In this document: one piece after another, positions 1 through 6,808 of the stretch
Position numbering within the stretch: the first letter of the stretch is position 1
Layout: every line of letters begins with the position of its first letter
DNA from: Rothia sp035916755
GTDB lineage: Bacteria > Actinomycetota > Actinomycetes > Actinomycetales > Micrococcaceae
Assembly: GCF_035916755.1 (NCBI RefSeq)
Contig: NZ_JAYWIX010000001.1
Location: forward strand, 347,686-411,685
DNA: 64,000 bases
Reading direction: 5' to 3'
Program-made: the position numbers and the translations under genes
Notes under the pieces: model-generated
What the model was told of the DNA's origin: nothing
Seen by the model: only the letters and a program-made list of their open reading frames with translations
Databases searched by the model: none

Positions 1-66
1 TGGGGCCCCGAGCGCATCACCGAGGACGGCCGCGACCAGATGCGCGCCCTCGGCTTCAACATCTAG
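1..66 (+). CDS. SufT-like Fe-S assembly factor, C-terminal fragment
   Basis: Only the last 21 codons lie in the window, ending in TAG. The readable tail (WGPERITEDGRDQMRALGFNI in one-letter code, split as WGPERITEDG + RDQMRALGFNI) matches what I recall of the C-terminus of the DUF59 metal-sulfur cluster assembly factor that closes actinobacterial suf operons. That family helps deliver iron-sulfur clusters in the cytosol. The rest of the gene, and any suf neighbours, are off the left edge, so the call rests on a short stretch. The gene is followed by a hairpin at 87-141. Confidence 0.6.
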   Translation, partial: WGPERITEDGRDQMRALGFNI

Positions 67-86
67 CCAACGCGGTTAACATGTGA

Positions 87-145
87 GGACGCCTCCCCGC
101 ACTTTTCTTGCCTTTTGGCAGGGGAGCGCGGGGTGGCGTCCCTAT
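87..145 (+). terminator. Hairpin terminator after the SufT-like gene
   Basis: Arms GGACGCCTCCCCGC (87-100) and GCGGGGTGGCGTCC (128-141) pair with one mismatch. The loop contains a second small hairpin, TGCC-TTTT-GGCA. The T-run after the stem is poor (CTATCTTT), so termination efficiency is uncertain. Confidence 0.6.
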
Positions 146-559
146 CTTTGCGCCCTGTGTTTTTAATAACTTTTGCCATCCGGCTGTATTGGCAAAGCTG
201 GTGTATCTCAGAAGTGATCTGCTGAAATCATGTGGGAAGGCGGCCCCGATAACGGTGGTTTCGCCGGTATCGACTACGTCGTGAGCTAATTCCGTCACTA
301 AGCTCAATAGCCCGTGGCAGGGTCCGTGTCTAAAACAACATGAGGCACGGAACTCTTTCACGGGCTTCTTATATGTTCCTCAATCGGTTTCACCAGGGCA
401 TACACTCATATCCTGTGTAGCTTGTGGGCCGGTTGGTGGCTCTTATCCCCAGCAATGACCACACATCGCAGTAGGCGGGGTGGGCACAGAAAACCCTAAG
501 CTAGATACACACCTTGCACCGCCGAACAACCGGCGGGCTACTCGCACACTAGGGAATAC
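146..559. other. Intergenic stretch without a recognisable gene
   Basis: About 410 bases separate the SufT-like hairpin from the secreted-protein gene. I see no convincing ORF, tRNA or repeat. A reverse ORF covering 56-361 reads through the terminator hairpin and has no family-like motifs. A TAGATA hexamer near 500 could be the -10 of the downstream gene, but I see no good -35. Confidence 0.4.
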
Positions 560-3500
560 ATGGAACATAAAGACACTTCGGCGCGCCCGTCGAAGCGCGC
601 TACAGCGCGCGATTTTTGGGCTGCTACTCGCACCCAGCTCAAAGCCCCCTTCGCGCTCAAAAAGCCCAACCTGGCCACCAAGGCCGGGGTGGGCGTCCTC
701 GCCCTGACAACCGCCGTGACCATACTCCCTGGCGCAACTGCCTCGGATACCTACACCCCCGACGGTAAAACCAGCGAAACCGCAGCTGCAAGCTGCTGGG
801 AAGCCAAGCAAACCGACCCCGCTGCTACTAGCGGCACCTACTGGCTCTGGACCCCAGAGATGGCAGCCCCCGAACAGTTCTACTGCGACCAGGAAACTGA
901 CGGCGGAGGCTGGGTCATGATCGGCCGCGGCCGCGACGGCTGGGAAGAAAATTACAACGGTAAGGGTAAGGCCTCCCAGCTCTACACCAACCCAGATGGC
1001 ACCGATGCCTTCACCCCCGTACAGCTGCCCTCCACCACGATTGATGCCCTCATCGGTGAACAGAAAGTATCAGACCTCAAAGAGGGCTTCCGCATCCGCC
1101 GCGCAGCCAACGCTGACGGCACCAAGTGGCAGAACGTCACTGTAACCCGCTCAAACGCAACAGACTGGACCTGGGCTCTCTCTGGTACCCAGGCCTGGCG
1201 CGATGTCAAGTTCCGCGGCGATTCACCGACTGTCACTGCCTCTTACCGAGACTTTTCCTCGTTGACGGGTCAGATGATGAAGCCGATACTCTCCATGTAC
1301 CAGGTCAACTTCCTGGGCACCAGCGAGCAGGGCTGGCGTATGGGCTTTGCTTATGGCCCCATTGCCCGTGGCTCCGATAACGCCACCACCCACCTCTGGT
1401 CCAAGACCGGCGCTAGCCCCCTGCCCTTCTCCCAGGTCTTCCTGCGCCCCAAGCTGACACAAGCAGATCTCAACCTCGCCGACTACGCTGACGCAGGCGC
1501 GTCCGCATCCACCCGCCGCGCCCTGCCCAACTCCTACTCCGCCAAGGTCACCTGGCGCACCAGCGACACCACCGGCACCGGCAACCTGGGCGAACTCAAC
1601 ACCTACGTGCAGGCTATCACCCAGGTCGGTAACACCGTCTTCACCGGCGGCGACTTCGCCTGGGTAGAAAACGCTGCCACCGGAGAGAAGGTACAGCAGA
1701 AGTTCCTGGCAGGTTACGACGTTACTACCGGCGAGCTTGTGCGCACCTTCATGCCCACCTTCAACGGTCAGATTAAGGCCCTTGAAGCCCTGCCCAACGG
1801 CACCCTGGCTGTAGGCGGCGAGTTCACCGAGGTCAACGGCGAAAAGGTTGCTGGCCTGGTCATTCTTAACCCCGTCACCGGTGAGATCGACCGCACCTAC
1901 AACTTCGGTATCGAAAACCGAGGGGCAGGTTCCATCACCAGCGCCCGCACCCTCGATGTGCAGGGTGACTACCTCTACGTGGGTGGTGCCTTCTCCCACG
2001 TGGTCAACACCGAAACCGGTGCCACCGGCTACTCTCGTAACGCCGGCCGCTTCAGCTTTAGCCAGAACGGGCCGGACGGTAGCTGGCGCCCCTACCTCAA
2101 CGGCACCGTCAACGGCCTCTCAGCCTCAGATGACGGTGCAACCGTCGCTGCCGCAGGCTACTTCTCAGAGGTCAACGGCACCAAGACCTGGAAGCTGGCC
2201 CAGCTGAACACCACCGAGGGCAACATTGCCAAGGCATGGACCTGGGAGCCCTCCTTCCCGACCATCCAGCGCCAGGGCTACCAGAACGACGTTGAGGACG
2301 CCGGTGCTACCGTCTGGGCAGCCGGTTCAGAGCACATCATCCACCAGTACGCCAAGAACACCATGAGCCGCCTCTACTCAGCGATCACCATCGAGGGCGG
2401 CGACTTCCAGGACCTCTACGAAGACCAGAACAACAAGGTCATCTACGGCGCCTGCCACTGCGGCAACTACATCTACGAAGGTTCTGGCACCTGGCTACAG
2501 CCCTGGACCAACAAGGGCTTCTTCAACCTGCAGTCCATCCGCCTCTCAGCAGCCTTTGACGCTGAAACCGGCCGCGTCATCGGCGAATTCGCCCCCAACC
2601 TGCGCGGCCCGCGCGGCGACGGTGTGTGGGAGCAGTTCGTCGACTCAACCGGTACCCTCTGGCTAGGTGGCGACATCAACCGCTCCCAGGGTGCTAACGG
2701 CATACAGCAGACCGTGGGCTTTGCCCGCTTCGCCCCGCGAGATGTGACCGCCCCCGCCGCTCCGCGCTCGCTTGCTGTGAGCACCGACGGTGCCACTGAC
2801 GTCCTGACCTGGCCCTCAGCCGGTCGTAACGTGATCTACCAGGTGCTACGTGATAACCGTGTCATCGCAACCACCACCGACACCACCTACTCGGTAGCCC
2901 ACACCGATGATGCCCGCTACTTCGTGCGGTCAGCGGACGCCGCAGGCAACTTCTCTGCCTCAACCCCCGTTGCGCTGGCCCAGCAGGCCCAGCAGCCGGT
3001 CGCCCCGGTTGAACTGACTGCCCAGCCCACCGCCGAGGCGACCGCTGAGCCCACTCCGACTGCTGAGGCGAGCGCAGAGCCGACCACCGAGGCGCCCGCC
3101 CCGGTTGAGCCTCCGGTCGTTGAAGAACCCGCTCCCGCTGAGCCCGAGCGCCTTGCTGAGGCTCCTGCTAACGGTACCGTCATCAACAATCCCGCTCCCA
3201 TCGAGCCGTTTGCGGTTCCGGTAGAAAACTCTGAGCCGGTTCTGGCATCGGGTGACGAGTGGAAGATTGCCTTCGGTCTGAAAGCCTGGCAGGGCCTGGA
3301 CTCCACCTGGCGCGCCACCGACTACAAGTACGACACCGCCAAGTGGTACACCACCTACTCCTCTGTGGGCTGGGGTGAGCCGCGTGTGGCGACCATGTAC
3401 CAGTTCTCGTCCACCAACCAGCCGGTATCGATGATGCTACGCAAGGAGCTCGACCTGAACCTGGCAGCGGGTCAGAAACTGGTGCTCACCACCTACGTGG

Positions 3501-3742
3501 ATGATGGCATGATGATCTGGGTCAACGGCAAGGAGTACACCCGCCAGAACCTGATTTGGGGTGCCCTGCCCACCTACACCGCCACCCGCGCTGTGGACTT
3601 CGGCGCTGCCCGCACCACCCCGCTGGTCATTGAGATTCCCGCCTCTGACCTCAAGCAGGGTAAGAACTCCATTGCGGTGATGGTCAACTCCAACACCAAG
3701 GGCGCAGCCACCACCTTCGACATGATTGGTGAGGTGCGATAG
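560..3742 (+). CDS. Secreted protein with fibrinogen-like and propeller-type domains
   Basis: A 1060-residue exported protein. Residues 1-40 are basic and polar. Residues 41-62 form a hydrophobic signal core ending in GATASD, which suggests signal peptidase cleavage. Residues about 78-300 resemble a bacterial fibrinogen-related domain, with paired cysteines and the DGGGWVMIGRGRDGW signature. Residues about 335-730 contain repeated units of the delta-60/propeller type (VFTGGDF, LAVGGEF, LYVGGAF, LWLGGD). A fibronectin type III-like module follows (about 745-830), then a Pro/Thr/Glu/Ala-rich linker (about 835-920) and a C-terminal domain that looks like a galactose-binding-type sandwich. No LPXTG sorting motif or C-terminal membrane segment is visible, so it is probably released or held non-covalently. 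A carbohydrate- or host-binding role is inference. The ATG at 560 has only a weak AGGGA ribosome site. Confidence 0.75.
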   Translation: MEHKDTSARPSKRATARDFWAATRTQLKAPFALKKPNLATKAGVGVLALTTAVTILPGATASDTYTPDGKTSETAAASCWEAKQTDPAATSGTYWLWTPEMAAPEQFYCDQETDGGGWVMIGRGRDGWEENYNGKGKASQLYTNPDGTDAFTPVQLPSTTIDALIGEQKVSDLKEGFRIRRAANADGTKWQNVTVTRSNATDWTWALSGTQAWRDVKFRGDSPTVTASYRDFSSLTGQMMKPILSMYQVNFLGTSEQGWRMGFAYGPIARGSDNATTHLWSKTGASPLPFSQVFLRPKLTQADLNLADYADAGASASTRRALPNSYSAKVTWRTSDTTGTGNLGELNTYVQAITQVGNTVFTGGDFAWVENAATGEKVQQKFLAGYDVTTGELVRTFMPTFNGQIKALEALPNGTLAVGGEFTEVNGEKVAGLVILNPVTGEIDRTYNFGIENRGAGSITSARTLDVQGDYLYVGGAFSHVVNTETGATGYSRNAGRFSFSQNGPDGSWRPYLNGTVNGLSASDDGATVAAAGYFSEVNGTKTWKLAQLNTTEGNIAKAWTWEPSFPTIQRQGYQNDVEDAGATVWAAGSEHIIHQYAKNTMSRLYSAITIEGGDFQDLYEDQNNKVIYGACHCGNYIYEGSGTWLQPWTNKGFFNLQSIRLSAAFDAETGRVIGEFAPNLRGPRGDGVWEQFVDSTGTLWLGGDINRSQGANGIQQTVGFARFAPRDVTAPAAPRSLAVSTDGATDVLTWPSAGRNVIYQVLRDNRVIATTTDTTYSVAHTDDARYFVRSADAAGNFSASTPVALAQQAQQPVAPVELTAQPTAEATAEPTPTAEASAEPTTEAPAPVEPPVVEEPAPAEPERLAEAPANGTVINNPAPIEPFAVPVENSEPVLASGDEWKIAFGLKAWQGLDSTWRATDYKYDTAKWYTTYSSVGWGEPRVATMYQFSSTNQPVSMMLRKELDLNLAAGQKLVLTTYVDDGMMIWVNGKEYTRQNLIWGALPTYTATRAVDFGAARTTPLVIEIPASDLKQGKNSIAVMVNSNTKGAATTFDMIGEVR

Positions 3743-3771
3743 CGCAGGTTTAAAACCGAGCTAGCCCCTGA

Positions 3772-3819
3772 AAACTCCCCGTCCCTAGATGTTCAGCCTC
3801 TGGTGCGGGGAGTTTTTTT
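3772..3819 (+). terminator. Rho-independent terminator of the secreted-protein gene
   Basis: AACTCCCCG (from 3772) pairs with CGGGGAGTT (3806-3814), and the T-run continues to 3819. It is a classical intrinsic terminator about 30 bases after the stop codon. Confidence 0.85.
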
Positions 3820-3912
3820 CTGCGCGAAATTGCTGGGCAGGTGCCCGGGGCGGACGTCTGCCGGGAGTAAAGTAGGCAGGGTAAACCCCTAAGAAACTAC
3901 AGAGGAGTCATG

Positions 3913-5172
3913 ATGGAACAGCTCACCGTCGATGTGCTGGTACTGGGCTTTGGTAAGGCCGGGAAAACGATTGCCATGAAGCGGGCAGCTGCCGGCGATA
4001 GGGTAGCGCTGGTAGAACAAGACCCGGCCATGTACGGCGGTACCTGCATCAATATTGGTTGTGTGCCCACTAAGTTCCTGCTGGAGCAGACCCACTTGCA
4101 CCGGGAATTTACTGAGGCCCGCGATGCCCGCAATACTTTCATCGACCGCCTGAACGCCGCTAACCAGAAGATGGTGGAAGGCAAGGGCGTGCTGCTTCTA
4201 GACGGCGCTGCCCGGTTCCTTGATTCTTCTACTGTTCAAGTGGGGGAGCAGGTGCAGATGAGCGCCTCGACCATCATTATTAACACCGGGGCCAGCTCGG
4301 GTGTTGAGGTGGGCGGACGCGTGCACGACTCCACCAGCATCCAGCAGCTAGAGCACCCCCCGGCGTCTCTGGCCATTATTGGCGGCGGGCCGATTGGTCT
4401 TGAGTTCGCCACTATGTTCTCTGGCTTCGGCAGCCGGGTGACCATGTACAAGGGCGAGGGGGAATTCCTGCCCGCCCTCGACCGGCACATCGCCCAGGCG
4501 GTGCGCGAGCACCTGGAGAACCAGGGCATTACAATCGTTGATCAGCGTATCTCAGTGGAGCAGGCTACCGAGCAGCTTGACGATGAGGCTATTCTGGTGG
4601 CGACCGGACGCCGTCCTGTGGTTGTCGGGCTTAACCTTGAGGCTGCCGGGGTTGAGCACACAGAGAAGGGCATCACGGTTGATGAGCACTGCCGCACCAG
4701 CGTGGAGGGTATCTACGCGGTCGGGGACGTAACCGGCGCACCCCAGTTCACCTACGCGTCCTATGATGACCACCGCATTGTGCTCTCACACCGCTGGGGC
4801 GATGGCTCCCGAACCCGTACCGGCCGTCTGCTGCCCACCACGACCTTTATTGATCCGCCGCTCTCAACTGTAGGGCTCACCGCTGAGGCCGCTGGTGCCC
4901 ACCACGAGATTGAGGTGCGCGAGTCAAAAATCGCTGACCTGGCGATTGTGCCCCGCCCCAAGATCATGGGTCGGCCAGAGGGTATCGCCCAGTTTGTACT
5001 CGATAAGGAGAGCAACCAGATTCTGGGTGCTACTCTCTGGTGCATTGACTCCCAGGAGCTAATCAATACGGTAGCCCTGGCCATGACCCAGAAGATTCCG
5101 GCTACTGCGGTTGGTGAGGGCATCTATACCCACCCCTCGACCTCCGAGGTGTTCAACGCGCTGCTGGCTTAG
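3913..5172 (+). CDS. rclA: RclA-like pyridine nucleotide-disulfide oxidoreductase
   Basis: A cytosolic FAD-dependent class I disulfide oxidoreductase of about 420 residues. The N-terminal dinucleotide fold (GFGKAGKT) is followed by the redox-active motif GGTCINIGCVPTK, with cysteines near 46 and 51. A second nucleotide-binding motif (GGGPIGLEFA) lies near residue 160, the GDVTG motif precedes the dimer domain, and HPSTSE with the catalytic histidine is near the C-terminus. The sequence resembles E. coli RclA, which protects against hypochlorous acid and reduces copper; mercuric-reductase-like enzymes are the alternative. In-frame ATGs lie at 3910 and 3913. AGAGGAG (3901-3907) is better spaced from the second. 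The gene appears monocistronic, with no RclR-type regulator next to it. The stop codon lies five bases before a palindromic repeat. Confidence 0.82.
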   Translation: MEQLTVDVLVLGFGKAGKTIAMKRAAAGDRVALVEQDPAMYGGTCINIGCVPTKFLLEQTHLHREFTEARDARNTFIDRLNAANQKMVEGKGVLLLDGAARFLDSSTVQVGEQVQMSASTIIINTGASSGVEVGGRVHDSTSIQQLEHPPASLAIIGGGPIGLEFATMFSGFGSRVTMYKGEGEFLPALDRHIAQAVREHLENQGITIVDQRISVEQATEQLDDEAILVATGRRPVVVGLNLEAAGVEHTEKGITVDEHCRTSVEGIYAVGDVTGAPQFTYASYDDHRIVLSHRWGDGSRTRTGRLLPTTTFIDPPLSTVGLTAEAAGAHHEIEVRESKIADLAIVPRPKIMGRPEGIAQFVLDKESNQILGATLWCIDSQELINTVALAMTQKIPATAVGEGIYTHPSTSEVFNALLA

Positions 5173-5177
5173 GTGAG

Positions 5178-5232
5178 CGAGCGTGCACCGACCATGCGCA
5201 CGCTCAGCGATATGGTGCACGCTCGGTTAGGG
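5178..5232. repeat. Palindromic repeat, copy 1 (short form)
   Basis: A perfect 12-bp inverted repeat, CGAGCGTGCACC (5178-5189) and GGTGCACGCTCG (5214-5225), encloses GCACGCTCAGCGATATG and is followed by GTTAGGG. The same words, in the same orientation, occur at 6259-6331. Copy 1 lacks the inner left arm seen in copy 2. It starts five bases after the rclA stop and looks like a REP/BIME-type or small non-autonomous element. Confidence 0.75.
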
Positions 5233-5329
5233 TCTCCTATGGGCCATGTAGTTTTCCATAAAGGTCTCTTATCCTTCAATCAGCCAAAATAGTTATTGGT
5301 TGGTATAGCGAGCTGGGTGAGTCCGTTTT

Positions 5330-5596
5330 CTATTTTTTATAGACTTCTCGCTGGTGACCGATTGTTAGAACCAAGATGATGAGTCGTCCTTCTTCGACAG
5401 TGTAGATTACCCTGTAGTTGCCAACTCTAAGTCTGAGTTCGCCGTCTCCTCCAACTATTTTCTTGATCCCTGGTGGGTAGGGGTTTGAGGTAAGCTCTTG
5501 GATTTTCTTGGCAATGCGGGTCTGATCGTTTCTATTGATTTTGCGCAGTTCTTTTGCCGCAGAAGGTTTGAAGGTAACTGAGTAGTTAGCTGTCAT
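5330..5596 (-). CDS. relE: RelE/ParE-superfamily toxin
   Basis: An 88-residue toxin of the RelE/YoeB fold. The N-terminus (YSVTFKPSAAKELRKI), the PYPPGIKKI turn, the RLRVGNYRVIYTVEEG strands and the basic C-terminus (REVYKK) match the family layout. RelE members cut mRNA at the ribosomal A site. The ATG overlaps the antitoxin stop region by four bases, so the pair is translationally coupled and antitoxin-first. The coding sequence is AT-richer than the surrounding core genes, which fits acquisition by transfer. No obvious inactivating change is visible. Confidence 0.88.
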   Translation of the reverse strand: MTANYSVTFKPSAAKELRKINRNDQTRIAKKIQELTSNPYPPGIKKIVGGDGELRLRVGNYRVIYTVEEGRLIILVLTIGHQREVYKK

Positions 5597-5847
5597 GAGA
5601 GCTTAATGCCGAGCTCATCCATGAGCTGGTCAAAGGGGATTTCGTCTGCTTCTTGGCGGGCTTGACGAGCTTTAGCAGCATCAAGTTTGTCTTCGAGTGC
5701 TTCGAGTGCTTGATCGAAAAAGACTGGGGAGACAAGGACAGCTCGGCGGCGGCCTCTGCTTTCGATAGCAACGGGCTCTCGCTGTACTTCATCAAAGTAG
5801 TGGCCGAGGTTCTGGCGAAATTCTGCTGTTCCGGTAGTTGTTGTCAT
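5593..5847 (-). CDS. Phd/YefM-type antitoxin
   Basis: An 84-residue antitoxin. The N-terminal DNA-binding and dimerisation part (FRQNLGHYFDEVQREPVAIESRG, read in two parts: FRQNLGHYFDEV, QREPVAIESRG) and RRAVLVSP are typical of Phd/YefM. The acidic, helical C-terminus (residues about 50-84) would bind and neutralise the RelE toxin encoded immediately downstream. The complex is expected to repress its own promoter. Three TGTAC-type half-sites lie directly over and upstream of the start codon at 5847, as in the E. coli yefM operator, whose core is TGTACA. Confidence 0.88.
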   Translation of the reverse strand: MTTTTGTAEFRQNLGHYFDEVQREPVAIESRGRRRAVLVSPVFFDQALEALEDKLDAAKARQARQEADEIPFDQLMDELGIKLS

Positions 5848-5870
5848 GTACTAAATGTACATTACGTACA
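5847..5870 (-). promoter_or_regulatory. Candidate YefM-type autoregulatory operator
   Basis: On the plus strand TGTACT (5847), TGTACA (5856) and CGTACA (5865) start exactly nine bases apart, overlapping the antitoxin start codon and leader. E. coli YefM recognises palindromes with the core TGTACA, so this is a likely repression site. Binding itself is inferred. Confidence 0.6.
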
Positions 5871-5906
5871 GGGTGAGGGCTATGGCTGAGCAGATTATTT
5901 TTCAAC

Positions 5907-6254
5907 TTAGTCGCCGATTTCTCCGTCGATATTCTCTCGGAGCAGGTCGGCGTGGCCCAGGTGTCTGCCCCACTCTTCAATGAGGTGTAGGGCGACCCAG
6001 CGGTAGCTAAAACGGGTACCGTCCTTGAGGGCACCTTCGCTAAGGTTATCCCAGTTGCGCTCAGCTAGCAGTTTCCGGGTAGCTTCCATGCTGGTCTGTA
6101 GGTTCTCTAGAACCTGAGGTAGGGAAAGAGTCAGATGCCAGTCGGCGTCCGTATCCTGCTCCCAGTCGAAGGACGCCCAAGGCTCAGGTAGGGCGCGGCC
6201 GAGCAGGATTTCTTCGCGCCAGTAGTCCTCAACGAACCAGAGGTGCCCAGCCAT
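5907..6254 (-). pseudogene. DinB/DUF664-like protein, N-terminally truncated
   Basis: The reading frame matches the C-terminal two thirds of a DUF664/DinB-superfamily protein. HLWFVEDYWREE corresponds to the family's metal-binding helix region, and HLIEEWGRHLGHADLLRE with IDGEIGD matches its conserved end. Members are about 160-170 residues and often thiol-dependent enzymes in mycothiol-using bacteria. Only 115 residues remain from the ATG at 6254, and about 50 N-terminal residues are missing. The homology stops five bases from the palindromic repeat at 6259. The frame does stay open into the repeat, with an ATG at 6320, but those added residues are encoded by repeat sequence. A non-functional remnant is the likeliest reading. 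Confidence 0.65.
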
Positions 6255-6258
6255 ACAA

Positions 6259-6331
6259 CGAGCGTGCACCACATCGCTGAGTGTGCGGCTGATAAGTGCA
6301 CGCTCAGCGATATGACGCACGCTCGGTTAGG
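6259..6331. repeat. Palindromic repeat, copy 2 (long form)
   Basis: The outer arms CGAGCGTGC (6259) and GCACGCTCG (ending 6325) enclose inner arms ATCGCTGAGTGTGC and GCACGCTCAGCGAT, so the whole unit can fold into one long hairpin. It is followed by GTTAGGG exactly as in copy 1. The two copies are direct repeats about 1.08 kb apart that bracket the toxin-antitoxin genes and the truncated DinB-like frame. Confidence 0.75.
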
Positions 6332-6344
6332 GAAGAGACGGTTG

Positions 6345-6722
6345 TTAGTCCCAGGTGGGGTTAGCCAGATCCACCCCGGCACGTTGGGCCTCCGCCTCGA
6401 TGGCGTCGGCCAGCCACTGAGCCAGGCCCGGCTGCTGGGACTTGTAGTAGCTGGTGAACCGCTCATCGGTAATATAACCACGAGAGATCAGGTAGTGCTT
6501 GGCGGGGGTAACGGGGAAGAACTCGCTCAGCAGCTGACGGTGGGCGCGGACGAGCTCGCTCGCCTCGGCGCTGTCTATCGGCAGGCAGCGGCGCACAGCG
6601 TCCGCTAGCTTGCTGTCGATGTCTGCTAAGCGTTCCTTGCTGGCGGCCCAGTCGTCCGTTTCGGGGTAGCGCTCCTCAGCTTCGGCCTGGTAAATGGGCA
6701 GTAACGGATAAAAGGAGCTCAA
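6345..6722 (-). CDS. Stand-alone TipAS antibiotic-recognition domain protein
   Basis: A 125-residue protein resembling the C-terminal TipAS domain of MerR-type TipA regulators, without the DNA-binding part. Family-like features are the acidic N-terminal helix region with WAASKERLADI, the ITDERFTSYYK segment and PGLAQWLADAIEAEA near the C-terminus. TipAS domains bind thiopeptide antibiotics, and stand-alone forms can act as drug-sequestering proteins; that function here is inference. Transcription would run toward the repeat at 6259. The terminator at 6729-6757 separates it from the ABC exporter genes upstream on the same strand. Confidence 0.75.
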   Translation of the reverse strand: MSSFYPLLPIYQAEAEERYPETDDWAASKERLADIDSKLADAVRRCLPIDSAEASELVRAHRQLLSEFFPVTPAKHYLISRGYITDERFTSYYKSQQPGLAQWLADAIEAEAQRAGVDLANPTWD

Positions 6723-6725
6723 AAC

Positions 6726-6757
6726 CTAAAAGGGACCGCACATGATGCGGTCCCTTT
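6726..6757 (-). terminator. Terminator of the ABC exporter operon
   Basis: AAAGGGACCGCA (6729-6740) and TGCGGTCCCTTT (6746-6757) form a perfect 12-bp stem with a five-base loop. The T-run lies on the minus-strand side, fitting termination after the exporter gene that ends at 6809. Confidence 0.8.
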
Positions 6758-6808
6758 GTGGAAATCAGTCCCCTTGGGGGCAGTGAGCGGGAGCCTGCTC
6801 CGCCCTCC

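Noticed and set aside
56..361. A 101-codon minus-strand ORF in the left intergenic region
   Set aside because: It runs through the hairpin terminator at 87-141, has no ribosome site and no recognisable domain.
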